From contig JAQFVV010006311.1 in the NCBI GenBank assembly GCA_028023455.1, positions 62,001 through 126,000 of the forward strand: 64,000 nucleotides of DNA, read 5' to 3'. This document shows, piece by piece, positions 38,840 through 52,140 of this stretch. The notes beneath the pieces are model-generated. The model saw only the letters and a program-made list of their open reading frames with translations, made no database searches and was not told where the DNA came from. How positions within the stretch are numbered: the first letter of the stretch is position 1; every line of letters begins with the position of its first letter. Position numbers and translations under genes: made by a program. This stretch comes from Epiperipatus broadwayi. Taxonomy: Eukaryota > Onychophora > Udeonychophora > Euonychophora > Peripatidae.

Positions 38840-41800
38840 TTTAATCTAGGGCCTTATAATATCAATAATGAAGGATCTTATCATGTAAAATAATTCAAGA
38901 GTTCCAAACCATAGTTTTCTACAAATATTCTTTTAATATAGTTCCAGATGTATTCATTAGTCCCTCCAAAGATGGTAGTTATCTTCCTGATATACAGGTG
39001 ATATTAGATATGAAATACACAAGTGACATTAAATAGGACAATGTATCAGTAGATCTTGGGTTATATCTATACGGTACTGTCCACTTCTTTCTTCATGGCA
39101 TTATTAAAACAAGCAATGGCTAGTTTTAGCAAATTTCGGCATTAGTTTCTGGATAATGATTGCATTTTACGGGTATTTTGGCTGGTGTGTTTTTTTTTTT
39201 CTGATGCCTAGTCACACATTTCAGATAGTCTTCTAGATAGTTATCATTTTGACTAATATAACTGGAGTATTGAAAAATATCTTAAAAACAATCCCATAAA
39301 ATATGGCTATTCAAGTTACAGTGGGAAAAAGTTTTAACTAGCAATTTTCTCCACATTAGATTGCTATAACACTGCTTCTTAAGTTGAGTCTTCAAATAAA
39401 ATAAAATGACTTGTTTCACTATTTATATCCTACCTAATATTGTTCAACATGTTTTCGAACAATGAATTCATCACCAACTAGTTACAAGATTTGACCCATT
39501 TCTTTACTACAATGTTTTTTGGAAAACATTTTCTTTATTCTCTATTTTCTTTATTCTCTTCACATGTTGTGGAAACAAATTTACCAGATATAATATGATT
39601 TGATACATAAATAAATGGAAAAAAGTTATTTTTTCTATTAACAAAAGTTACTGATACGGTGAAAGAAAAAATTTAAATGTTAAGTTTTAAAATATTATTA
39701 ACTCCAAAATTTTAATATCATATTTAGTTTTGCTACCAAATTTACTATAAAAATGTGGGAGATTTTATTCATAACTCAATTCAAAAAAAGCAAACTAAAG
39801 AGTTCAAAATGCTTTAGATTTTTAAAAACTACACAATTCACAATGCTTGTGCATACCAAGTTATTTTTTTCTTCTAGTTTGACTTCTGTTAAGCTACTCA
39901 CAAGATATCAAAAATCAAATATAAACCTGGTTCCCTATTCAATATTGGAGGCTGATAAATTCAACAAACACTCAAACTGCATATTGCTTACTCTGAGCCT
40001 ACAGATGGGTAAATTTTTTGAAAAAAAAAAATGTTGTTGCAGCACCTGAAAGAATATACACTTCAAAACATCACACGACAATAGTGTCTCACATACATTA
40101 CCAAATCCCAATACATCACTAACATAAAATATATCTAAATAGACTTTAAAAGAAAATTTTTTGTTTTCATTCTCTGTAGAAAACAATAAATTACTATTCT
40201 GGTCATAATATGTTTCATTGTTATTGACACTTAAATTATTCCTACGTTTATTTTATTTTTTCAATGCCATCCATAAAAATCATCCTTGCTTTCTAGAAAG
40301 CTGGTATTTTTTCTTTGCATTAATTGGAATATCTTTTAATTCATTATATAATTTGATTTCTCTTTAATTTTTTTTCTTTTAAAAGATCCAGGGTCAATGG
40401 AGAATAACCCAATCTTTATTCTTCTATCATTAAGTTTTGTATCTATCAAGATAATTTTGCAGTAGAGATGAAGTTTTCATCCTAACTGATTTGAGATCTG
40501 TTCTGTATCTTCCAGGCCACTGTTGATTTCTTCTTGCTGGTTTGGATCCCATTCTCTTCATTTTCTAGGTCTACTCCTATCTTTTACTATTCCAATACTA
40601 GTTCTAATATGGTGATTTCTCTGGCATTTTCTGGAGTGTCTGGTTTTCTTGGGCTTCGAAAATTTCTAAAACAACATACTATGTGTGTTGCATTTCTATT
40701 ACTAGAGCTGCTTCTTTTTCATGGCCATCTACAGGGTTGGAATCTTTGGTCATAATTTATTCTAATATATCCAATAGATACCTCATTTCTTTTACATGTT
40801 TGGTGTGAATTTATATTCTGGAGACTCACGTTGATGCTACTTAAAAACTCAGCCAATCGTTCTTGGTTTTTCGGTCAGTGCTAATGATCTGTTCAACATG
40901 AAAGAGTAAATTATGTTAAATAATCCTAATGATCTGGCTTCTGTAATACCACATGCAGATTATATCCTTAATTTTGACATTTGCCTTCTAAAGAATTGTA
41001 TACAACTTTCACTACCTTTTATATAAAATCTTTCCTGCATAATTTGATATAAGATTGCTTCTTGGATTCTTCTGAACAAAAATTATTCAAAATTTGTTCT
41101 CTGTATCCAGAATGGGAGGCTGGTTTCTTTATTAATGAATTCTATTAGCAGATTCTTGTATATGATTATAAGTAATAGCCATTTGCTCTCTTTCTATTAG
41201 CTGACTTAATGGGAAATAATTCCCCAGACTATGGAGATGTTCTATGGGAGTCTTTCTTGCCTCCCTTCTGAATGTCTGAATTTTTAAAAATTGATTTATT
41301 CAGCAAAGACACATAATTTCTAATGCTGTCCAATAATTTTTGCATTTACATAGCTTTATTTTGGTTTCACATCACTTGTGGTATCACTTTTACTATCTTC
41401 CTTAAGTTCTATTGTTTCCACAAACCAGTTTTAGGAATCTTCCTTCATCTTTGCATAAACCATTTTTATGTCATTTATGATGCCAACTACTTCTGAGTTT
41501 TCCGCATTTCTCTTGAGTGTCTATAAGTTTTTCTTTAAATAATGAATTTTGAATTTGATTTTCTTTTTTTTTCACTTCTCTCACTTGCAGTTTTTCTATT
41601 CTTTCTGCTATACTTTGCATACTTCCTTCATTTTATTTTCACTAGATTCAATAAATTTTTGAACCATTTCCTCTAAATCACTATATAATTTTATTTCTAT
41701 ACAGCAGCTTCAGGCAGCTTATAGTCTCTTATACCACTTCAAACTTTTCTTTTATTTCTTGATGCATTTTTTTTTAAAATTCATTCACTTTCTTTTGTAT

Positions 41801-42709
41801 TACAAGTAAAAGATACTAACAACATAGTGAGAGCAAAGCTTTAATAATGGAGACAATTAAGTGCTGGGTATGCTTTTGACTGGATTGTTTTAGACATAGC
41901 AATGAATGAAACAGAAGTGGGAAGGTATATTAAATAGTCCAAGAAACAGGTAAAATAATTTTCATATTGGTTGCATTGTAAATTATATGGTTAGACTGTG
42001 CCATTTCTTAGAGAGGCAAACATAGGATTCTTTTTGATTGATGAAGTGTTTACCCCCAGAGATATGCCAGGCCTCCTTTGACTTTATGCTTGGCATCATT
42101 GCATTCAGTGATGACTTTACTAAATTATGTAGGCTCAAAACTATGACCGAATTTAGAGAAATGGTCAAAAAAGAGAAACATTGCATAAGCTCAGTTGTAA
42201 AAGTATTTATGCTGACCTAGTAGGCAGATAAGTTCATTCAGAAAACACTAATAAAACAGAATGTCAAGAAGTATTTTAACATTTAATTTTATAAACAATC
42301 TCAAAGTAAAGCTCAGGAGGCAGTTTATCTTTTGAGTTATTGATTTTTTTTTCTTTCAAGTTTTAAATGCATTTCTTCAATTTTTTGCAGCATTTCCTAA
42401 CTTGTTATATTTCATCTTTTTTTGAATGCATTTCAACATTTTGTTGCAATTCTTTGAGTCTGTTATCTCTGTTTTGTAGATTTTCTATTTTATTAGTTGC
42501 ATTTTTTTGTATTCTTTCATAAATGCATACAGCATTTCATTATCAAATGTATCTGGTTGAAAGGCTTTTGCACTAATAGATTCTTCTTCCACCAGCTCTG
42601 ATTCCATTGGCTGCACTGGATCCATGTTTAATTGGCTGATGGATCCATGTTTAATTGTGCTTCCATCATTCTTGCTATCGAACATATTTATCATCAATAA
42701 ATAAAACAA
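38840..42709 (-). pseudogene. Decayed mobile-element coding relic
   Basis: Minus-strand frames show protein-like islands separated by stops and shifts: a 74-codon ORF (42709-42485) with FDNEMLYAFMKEYKKMQLIK; a coiled-coil-like run MQSIAERIEKLQVREVKKK (about 41620-41560); TPIEHLHSLGNYFPLSQLIE (41251 downward, continuing about 20 residues); SEESKKQSYIKLCRKDF (about 41080-41030); FSFKVYLDIFYVSDVLGF (within 40186-39935); and KITTIFGGTNEYIWNYIKR (about 38990-38930). A coiled coil followed by a gag-like segment suggests a retroelement, but no RT or integrase motif is seen. It may combine two elements. Family unknown. Confidence 0.4.
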
Positions 42710-43404
42710 TATTATTCTCTTGTTAATTATCCTTATTATGCAGATTTATGAAAATGTGAAATATTTTATATACATACACTATCATTAACTTATCACACTA
42801 GTCTCAATTCTTCATATGCAATTCTCTCCAGAATGTGATAAACCTTTGCCTTAATATTTTTTTCTTTTTTTTCTTCTAAATATTGCCATTTACTAAATAT
42901 TACACTGCTTAACAACAGCTTTCACAAAATATTAGTACATACATTTTCTATAAACTTGCTAATCTTATTTATCATTCCAAACATTTATTGCAAGTTACTT
43001 ACTATATAAACTTTCCCAAATATTTAATTCATCAAATATTGAATAACAAATTTTTGCATGAAAATTTTGACGCATCCCTTTCTCAATAGCTTTACCCATA
43101 TTAACAAGTCTTATTATTTAATTTGATAATATAAAAATGTTTAAATCATTTTTAGTTTAGTTTTTTCTAGATTATTCAATAATTATACTAGTCAATATAG
43201 TAATGAGTCATCCTTTCAATGCCACAGTATTATTTTCAATCTTCTATATATAAAGTAAGAATGTTTTAAAATATTTTCACATTAATTATAGTTCTTTCAA
43301 CTCCACATTTAAAAAAAAATGTTTAAATATACAATTTCAATAAGAAATGAAAATAAAAATATTGTAGTCCATTCATATTTTTAATAGAATTCTTGAAGAT
43401 ATAA

Positions 43405-44435
43405 TAATGATATTAACATCATTAACCTATAAAACAATCAAAACATCACATGATCACCATTTCATATGCTTACACAGGCTATTAATAACACTAACAGACT
43501 CTCCATACAGCAGTGCCACCAAATGCAAGCTTTCAGTAATCAATGGTTTGTTCATAAAGTACCTATCTAGTGTCTACTCATCCAATATCCCCAGACTAGT
43601 TTCTAGCTTGTAGCTTTCATCAGTGAGGAGCCTTGGATTTGAGAGCACTGCACCTAGATTTTAAAATCTAATGCAACCCTCCAGCAACAACCTTTTACCT
43701 ATTTGGTTAACTATAATATAAAGATAGGATCCCAAGATGAATACACAATAATGTTTTCAATCGAAGCTCATTTCCCTGTATAATCATATAGATCTGAATT
43801 CAGTTCAACATCTATACATTTTGATGTCTTTGGTTTTTCAAAAACCACAGTTGCCATTATCCTATGGGCAGAATAGTCAGGGGATAATGAATAAATAGGG
43901 ATTATATGCACAAACCTTCCTGCATCAACTGATCACTGAAGATTTGCACTTGGTGCACTACTATATGGAGAGTTTGCTAGGGTTCTTAACAGACTGTGTA
44001 AGCATATGAAATGGTGATCATATCATGTTTTGGTTTTATACTTGACCTGCCCATAGGATAATGGCGACTGTAGTTTTTGAAAAACCAAAGACACCAAAAT
44101 GTATAGATGCAAATTGAATTCAGATCTATATAAGTATACAAGTAAGTGAGCTTCAGTTGAAAACATTATTGTTTTCATTTTGGGATCCAAATAGTAAAAA
44201 GATGGCTGCTGGAGGGTTGCATTAAATCCTAAGATCTAGGTGCAGTGCTCTCAAATCCAAGGCTCCTCATTAATGAAAGCCACAAGCTAAAAAGTAATCT
44301 GGGATATTGAAAGAGTAGGGACTAGATAGGGATTTTATGCACAAATCCTGCATCCATTGATTACTGAAGGTTTGCAGTTGGTGGAACTACTATATGGAGA
44401 GTTTGCTAGTGTTATCATCATTAACCTAATAGAAA
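43405..44435. repeat. 1-kb composite palindrome (family A)
   Basis: The left arm (about 43430-43885) and right arm (about 43985-44320) are inverted copies: gagagcactgcacctagat against atctaggtgcagtgctctc, and gccattatcctatgggcag against ctgcccataggataatggc. The centre (43890-43985) and right end (44320-44420) are direct copies of each other (tactatatggagagtttgct in both), and the left end carries the inverse (agactctccatacagcagtg). So one terminal module is present three times. No convincing ORF. Confidence 0.8.
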
Positions 44436-44925
44436 TAATTGTTCTGGTAATCATTAATCTATTTAAATAAACATATTTTAAATTCAATAATATTTTATAT
44501 TATAAATACAGAAACCACTAAATTATTATTATCAATTTATCTGTACATAATTTTAGAATCATAATTAGAAATTGTAAATAAAATATTAGATTTAGATATT
44601 TTTGAAATAAATGATTAATAATTATATCATCCAAAATTACATTACTATTTCTGCTCCCATTTAACATATGCTGTTAAACATAATTCTTATCACTCTATTC
44701 CAGAGATATCTGTTTTAATTTTAAATATCAAGATACTAAACGGTAATGCTATCATATCTATATTATGCTAGAAACTAGTCTAAGATTGTGGATATAATAG
44801 AACAAACTTTTGTATCCAATGATTACTCAAACTTACTATAAATATTTCGGGGAATAACAATTATTTTGAGAGAATTTTTTTTTTCTTATTTTAAGGAAAA
44901 GATTTTCTAGTAATTATCCAAAAAT

Positions 44926-44937
44926 GGGGGGGGGGGG
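44926..44937 (+). repeat. G12 homopolymer near exon A donor
   Basis: Twelve Gs on the plus strand, therefore C12 in the POMGNT1 transcript, about 20 nt after the exon A donor. It is the only long G/C run in this AT-rich window. Confidence 0.9.
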
Positions 44938-44958
44938 AATATGCATATATCAAATTAC

Positions 44959-45024
44959 CGTAGCTTGATTTAAAACAAGTACATGGATCCCCCTGCCTTT
45001 TGCTTCCTCGCCATCTTCCAATAT
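44959..45024 (-). CDS. POMGNT1: POMGNT1 exon A (stem domain)
   Basis: 66 nt, 22 codons, phase 0 at both ends; residues 1-22 of the visible fragment. It ends in GRGIHVLVLNQAT, the conserved stem-domain segment that in vertebrates precedes GHVMAKRVFDTY. The acceptor follows ...catttcag and the donor is gtaattt. The part before GRG (ILEDGEEAK) is less conserved. It is the most upstream coding exon I can identify; the preceding exon, expected to encode the segment just after the membrane anchor, is not seen between here and 64000. Confidence 0.9.
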
Positions 45025-46408
45025 CTGAAATGACCAAAAAATAGTAAAATATTTTTTATAAAATATCAAAACAATATATCTTATTTTAACTATTTTTTTC
45101 TTTAAATCAAAATCTGCTTTTACATGATTACTCAATTATCACATTTTTATTTTTATTAGAACTTTAGTAATAATAAATTATTTTCCTTTTTAAAAAAATT
45201 ATAACTAAAAAATATATATAGCTAAAATAATATCACATGACATACATTCTGTATATATACCTTTACATATCTCTGTAAATGTATATGAATTGATTAATAT
45301 CACGAATAAAACCAAGCAGATAATGCAAATAATATATTCAAAGTTGATAATTCTTTTCAAAGAATTGATTTTTATCTTTATGATGAAGTCAAATAAGCAA
45401 ATAATGTTTTAAAGTCACCATTGATATTGTCCTACATCAGGGACATCTATTTTCAAATGTGCAAGTGTAAGTTAGTAAATCTCATTATTTTAATTTATAC
45501 TTTCAAGTCTTCAAGATTATTACTAAAACACAAACCAGATAAAAGATCAGTTCGAAATTGTGATTTCATATTTAAAGAATACAACTTATTTGCAAATCAC
45601 AAAAATGTAGAACAGATAAATTGTAAATTCCAAGCTATCCTTAGATAAATATCTCTAGTATATATATTTCAAAATATTTAAGAATTAAGTGTGTAAGTCC
45701 TGATGCAGGAGCAGATAAAAAATTATTAACAAAAAAATATAAAATATCAATGCATATCTATAATTATTTTAATAATACTTCTAAAGCCATATTATAACGC
45801 TCTGATCTAGATAATTATTATAAAAGTAATTATAAATAATCAAGTAATCAATTTTTTGGAAGGTCAAAAAAAAAAAAACATTAGACCATCAAAGTGATAG
45901 ATGAAATACAAGTTCCATGGAATTAATCAAACTGACTTTTTTTTTTTATTCTGCTAGAAAGTGATCTTACACATCTGTGATAAATTACAAATGGCATTTA
46001 TTTTGGCAGTATTCTAGCTCTCAATTCCTTTAACAGGCAGAGGCTAAGTATAAAGTTGCTATCTTCCACAATCAAATATGTATATATAAATGTATAAAAG
46101 TCATCATAATAACCCAGCCTAAATTTTTTTTTTAACAAATTAATTTCTTTTTCATCATTTAAAATATTAATGACAAAGAATCTAATATATAAACTTAAGC
46201 AACTCTTAGAACACTCTAATAATCTTCACTGATGTAATGCATTGCTGTATATATATATTGAAATAATATATTCCTTTGGAATATATTTCATTGCTGTATA
46301 AAGTAATTAAATGTATAGAAAGAAATTTTATTAATTTAAAAGTGTGATGTCATTAATATTTTAAAATAGTGAGTTGTTATTATTATCTTAAAGACATTAT
46401 ACACTTTT

Positions 46409-46922
46409 GTATTTTTATATTGGACTGTTTCCATCATCTAATATATGTATTGAATGTCTTTAGAAAAATTTAACTTTATTTAAATATTCCAAATACATTC
46501 AACTGTTAGTAATAGTATATCAAACAGGTTAGTATATGCACAATGTTTCAAGAGGTATTAGACTCCCATCTTCTTAAGGTGTTGCTGGCCTGACCAATAA
46601 TAGTGCTAGCATGGGATTCTTTTGAATTTTAAGGTAACACTCTAACCAAGTGAGCCATCCTGCCAAAGGCAACAGTCTGTAGTTGGTTAGAGCATTACCT
46701 TAAAATTCAAAACTCAAGAATCTAAGGACCCAGGTTCGAATCCCATGTTCATACTGTCACTGCTCAGCCCAGCAACATCTGAAGAAGAGAGGAAATTAAT
46801 ACCTCTCGCAACGTTGTGCATATACTAACCTATTTGATGTGCTATTACTAACAGTTGAATGTATTTGGAAAGACATTTAATACATATATTAGATGATGGA
46901 AATAATCCAATATAAAAATACA
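46409..46922. repeat. Head-to-head inverted SINE dimer (family C)
   Basis: The plus unit (46680-46922) has a textbook tRNA head: A box tagttggttaga (46680-46691) and B box ggttcgaatcc (46733-46743). It ends ccaatataaaaataca. The minus unit (46409-46665) is its inverted copy, beginning with tgtatttttatattgg, but it lacks the B box. Heads face each other across about 15 bp. Confidence 0.85.
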
Positions 46923-47460
46923 ACTAGAACACCATTATCACAAATCTTCAGGAAAACATTATACAATATTTTTATAAATAAAAATTGATTTTATTCAAAG
47001 ATAATTTTTAAAAAAAAATTCAATTGTTTAATTTAAAATAGTAATTTTAAGGAATTGACAATTTTAAATAATTTTTAAATAAATGATTGGCAAGTAGCCA
47101 AGAATGATTTCATATCAAGAAGGCTGTTTGATCATGTGAACAAAGTTGTCAACTGCTAAATTTTAAAAGAAAAACATTAGATTTTAAACTCTCCAAAATG
47201 AACTATTAAATAATTATATTTTATCCCAAGAATTTGGAAATCAAAAGTCAAATGGATAATCATCTTCTTCCTGTTTTCATTTATCATAAACAGGATTACC
47301 TCATAACCACCAATTGCTGCAAAAATCATGGTTTTTCTACATCTCTGTTTAGGCTTATCTTCTATAAAATAAAGCTCCATTAAAGTGAAAGAGATCATCT
47401 GCTATATCATAACTTTGGATAACATTAATGGTAAATAAGTTAAAATTACAGAACAATTTA

Positions 47461-47833
47461 TAAATCTTGATTAAGTAATTTAAATTGCGCTTTACGCAAA
47501 AAAGTGAAGCTTGTCTAAAATATTATTAAAGAGTTATATGGTTAAGCGCTTTCAGAGAACTTAAGTCTCCATATTCATAGCCTACTTTAATTGAAGTTTA
47601 GCGGTGATTTATGCAAAATTTATGCAAAGTTGTTATCTTTCATACAGACCATTTTCTGGAGATTGCAAAGCACGGTTCTTTTCGGTTTATTGAAGTTCTC
47701 TGAAAGCGCTTAGCCATATAACTATTTAATAATATTTTAGACAAACTTCACTTTTTTGCGTAAAGCGCAATTTAAATTACTTACTACTCAAAGGTGAAGT
47801 AGAAAACTAGTATTTTATTTAAATCTTGATTAA
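47461..47833. repeat. Foldback palindrome with flanking 14-bp direct repeat
   Basis: Arms 47472-47563 and about 47692-47785 are inverted copies with about four mismatches in 90 (aatttaaattgcgctttacg, caaaaaagtgaag and taagcgctttcagagaact are common). The loop is about 128 nt. taaatcttgattaa is found at 47461-47474, overlapping the arm start, and at 47820-47833, about 35 nt after the right arm. No ORF. Confidence 0.85.
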
Positions 47834-50800
47834 ATATTTTTTTATTTATAATAAATTGTTTTTCACCTAAATATCATGCTGATATTAATTATTTTAAATT
47901 GTCAATTCTTAAATATTGGATGATCACTATGTGCATAATTATCAAAACTATATGCAAGTAATATTTTCAAAATGTTTTAAATACTCAAAAATAATACATA
48001 TGTAATATATGATTTATTTTATTTTACAGACATCACATTTTAATACAGATTATGAAATATATAATCTGTATTATTTAATTATATTTATAATTTTAAATAA
48101 TGATTGTTTAAATGGCAATATTTATTTTTTATATATGAGATTTAATTGATACTGTGTGTATTTGCAACTGAGATATTATTATGTTTAGCTTGATATTAGT
48201 TGATAGTTTCAGTTATAAATTCCTATGCTTTATTTTAGTGCCAGTTAAATTCCTATGGCTTTATTTTGTAATGATTTCATTTTTACTTTCTTAAACATGG
48301 GTAATGTTTAGATCTTTATAAATAATATGGCATTGATGAAGAATTAATATTTAAATATTTTATATATGAAGTTTTCAGAATAGTTATTTTTATACTGTTA
48401 CTATTACCTAGAATATTACAGTAGAGAATTAAGCTTATATATAACAAGCATTTCATCCATTGCTTAATTTTATAGCCCTCAGTGTATAGCTTACTGTGAT
48501 ACTAGATATTGAGATAGGGGATAGCTTGGTTTGTTTTGGTAAGGTCTCAGAATACTGATCATACATGTGTTTGTTGGTTTTAATGTATTAAGTTAGATAT
48601 TGGTAACTATTACAATGACATTATTGTTATTTTATTTTTTAAATAAATTATTTTGTTTCTTTTATTATTGATTATTATTTGAATTATAAAATATTAAAGA
48701 TGCCAAATTAATAGGTATCTAAATGCAACTCATGATGAGTAAATTTGTTTTTTCTTTTAAGATTTATTATTAGTTGGAATAGTTTCATTTTATAATTCAT
48801 AACTTACCAATATTTGTTTGTAAATATAACTTTACTAGTAAACTTAACTTCCCTTTTTTTTTTGATATTTTCTTATATTAATTATTAATATTTAATTACA
48901 AGTGGTTATTGGAAAGAAGTCTAAATTTAGTATCTAGTGGCATCTTCTGGTAAAGTTACATATGGAACTATTTGTCCATTACAATATATATAAACATTAA
49001 AAGTCTAAAGCTAAACTAGTCAATAAAATAATCAAATTTACTCCAAATTCACAACTAACCCAGACTAGCCAAAGAAAAATTCTAAAACACAATCAATGGT
49101 TTCACTGCCATAAGCAGACTTCTCAAGTGTAAAGGACTAAAAGATAACAAATTTATATTAAACTTTACCCACAGTTCCACTTACATCCCACACATCCTTA
49201 ATATTAAAAGAATTTTTAAATAAGTTAATTGCCCTCAGTATCATAAATTTTTAATAATAAAGATTCTTTAATTTTTCTTTTTATTTCATTTTTTTTCAAA
49301 GACAACCTTAACCTCATCAAAATTAAATGTGGCCTGTGTCTTTTTCATATATATATATATATATAGTGATGATAGCAACATATTTGTAAAAACACTATGC
49401 ACAATATAATATACTGACATAATCTGTAAAAATCTATTTTATTACCCTAGTAGAAATATCTTCAATGAATAATGCAAATATCTATATAATTCTTGCATGA
49501 ATTTTATCTTTTTATGTAATTTGCACAACCTTAATTAAAAGGTTAACAATTAATTTATTTCAAACTTTGTATACTTAAAAAAGCATGATGATAATGCTAA
49601 GATAAAACAATGCTGAACAGATTAGATAAAAAACACAATTCATGTAAGAATTATATAATTAAACAACTTTTACATGATTTAGCTAAGAATATAGTACTAA
49701 TTATGAAAATTCAAAATAAAGATTTCTTATTGATATTAAGTGTATTACATTGCAACCATAAGTAGACATTAGTATAAAGACAAATGACATTACAGAATTA
49801 TAAAAAGCAATTCAAAAATCATTCATTAGATCTCAATACAGTTGCAAAAAAATATTAGATTTTAATGGACACATAAAAATAATCAATGTTATAGAAAACA
49901 GGGATTCTTAAAGTACTTTTGTAAAAATACAGATGTAGAAATAGCCAATTATATAGAGATTTACAAATTGACATGTAGATTCAAATGATCACAATTTATT
50001 ATTAATGAAAGATGTGAACAAGCAGATATAAAATAAAATAAGATAGTAATAAAATTAAAAATCATAAAATGAATATAAATAATAAAAGTAAATTTAAAAA
50101 TATTATGAAATTTTAGACAATCATCAGTAATTTGAAATAGGGGATAGACAAATAAACAATATGAAAAGATGTTAGAGAAAAAATAGATGCAAATATACTA
50201 CATGAAAAGTGGAAGATATATTTAGAAAAGAGAAACATGGTAAATAGATAAATAAAGAATGAGATTAAATTTATCAAAAAACTAATAGAAAATATAAATA
50301 CAGGAAGAGATAAGAAACAAGAAATTTTAAAATACATTCAATATAAAAGCAGATCTGATGAAAAGATTAAATTGATAAATAAAGAGAACAAAAAATATAG
50401 ATAGCTTTCAGCTTCATCAATTAGCAATGTACTATGTTCTACCTATCCAATCACTTTTTGTTTTTAAACATCAGAACAACTCTCAATCTCCAAACCTTGT
50501 TACTCAGAAATCCACAATATCTAAACTCTTTCTTATTCAATTTTAATAATTTTTTTTTTCTTTTCTGGTTTATTTATAGTTCTGATAAAATTGTGAAGTA
50601 GACTGGTGTATCCTATTCTAAAAACAAAATTACTTCCAGGATATGCATCATGATATCTACAATAGTATTTTTTAAAAATTGCATAAAAAAAACAAAAAAT
50701 ACATAATAAAATCTGTCTATTAGATTCAGATTTACATGTAACTAATTGCATAAAATTAAGATCAGTAATATTGTATATAATAAATAATCTTTATCAGTAT

Positions 50801-51611
50801 AAAATATCTGTAAATATTTCTATTTAATACAAAGCACATATATATATATATCACTCATTTACAAATATATTTAAATTCTAATTCAATTTTATTGATGGTT
50901 GAATACTGTTATTTCAAACTCCTTGGATTATGACTCTTTTCAAATTAAATAATTTTAAGAAACTCCCTTTTTTATACCATTAAGTAAAACTATAAAACAA
51001 TTTGTCAACAATATGATAAAAAAATTAACTTAATGTCCTGCTACTGGTTGACAGAAAGACATTTTTTTCTAAATGTCTTTCTGTCTTTATATATATATAT
51101 TATCAAGTTGAAATGATATCACATATTCAATCTTTGTGCACATCATGTAAATTTTATATCACATATTTTTGTTGAAATATGAATTTATGTATATGAAGTT
51201 TAAAAAAATCTGCAATCAATATAAGATCAGCTTTCCAAAGCTATATATAGCAGCCTTTAAGGAATCCTAATCTTAACAAAACCTAAACTTGAAATATTGA
51301 AAATTAATTAAAAGAACAAAAAATGAAAATTTGATAGGAAAAAAACAAATGTTTCTAACAAACCATGCATGTATTAATGCATATATGTTTGACTGGAAAA
51401 AGACAAAGATGTTGGAAAGAGAAAATAAATGTAAAAATAAAATTTAAAGCAGTTGCTCATGTGATAATGGCAGATACCCACAAAAATCAACTTAATAGGA
51501 TAATACATAACTGGAAAATATTTGTTATATATCTTGTTCTTAAAAAAATGTGGATTAATCAAAAAGGACATCATAAATAAGTATATGCATTTTTTAGTGA
51601 TCATTGCTTTT

Positions 51612-51895
51612 GCAGAATAAACTAATTGGTTAGAATGCCAACTTAAATTCAATATTCACAAATTTAAAAATCCCTATTTCGATTCTCATGGGCTAGGGTT
51701 AACAATAGTCAGACTACTAGAAGAAGGGAGAAGAAGAATTCCACTCAAAATGTTGTGCTACTTACTAATATGTATGCTATTAAAACAGTTGGATGTATTT
51801 GAAAAGTTTAAACAAAGTTTGAATTTTTCTCAAAAATATTAACAATTAATACTAAATGATGGTAAAATTCCAACTTATAATTACAAATAGAATTT
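51612..51895 (+). mobile_element. Single tRNA-derived SINE (family C)
   Basis: Monomeric copy of the unit dimerised at 1797-2300 and 46409-46922. A box aattggttagaatgcc (about 51624), B-box-like atttcgattctc (about 51676), then a body with gagaagaagaattccac and ttactaatatgtatgctatt, ending aaatgatggtaaaattccaa. Confidence 0.75.
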
Positions 51896-52140
51896 AATGA
51901 ATTTCAAAAACTATAAAAACTAAAAGAAATACTTAAAACAAAAAACTTTGGTAAAGAAATAAACCCATATTTCCATTTATAAAATGTACAATTAAAGATT
52001 ATTATTTTTTTGTTTTACTCCTCTAGGTGATGTATTCTAAAATCTGAATTAATTCAAAATTTAAAACATTGTCTGTCCCTGCATGGATTAGGAAATATAT
52101 TAAACTATGAAACTTGAAAATAAATTCAAATAAAAAATAT

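Larger units (their letters stand above)
35945..44958 (-). other. POMGNT1 intron A-B
   Basis: 9.0 kb. It holds a class-II tRNA-like SINE (37934-38023), a short tandem duplication (38065-38270), a decayed element relic (38840-42709) and the large palindrome (43405-44435). From 35945 to 37930 there is only AT-rich sequence. Confidence 0.55.
5075..45024 (-). other. POMGNT1: POMGNT1 gene, partial at both ends (nine internal exons)
   Basis: Seen: nine minus-strand blocks, each bounded by AG acceptor and GT donor, join without a stop into 311 codons collinear with POMGNT1. Known of the family: a Golgi type II membrane enzyme that transfers GlcNAc in beta-1,2 linkage to O-linked mannose, as on alpha-dystroglycan, after POMT1/POMT2 add the mannose. 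It has a short cytosolic tail, one membrane anchor, a PANDER-like stem domain that binds sugar, and a GT13 catalytic domain. Vertebrate enzymes are about 660 residues, so roughly the middle half is visible. Hallmarks in order are [102 protein letters not shown] and [10 protein letters not shown]. Exons for the tail, anchor and distal catalytic domain were not found. No exon shows a stop or frameshift, so the gene is probably functional. Confidence 0.95.

Noticed and set aside
46680-46743. Functional tRNA gene
   Set aside because: Excellent A and B boxes but the anticodon arm and acceptor stem do not fold and the family is dispersed with a common body; SINE head.
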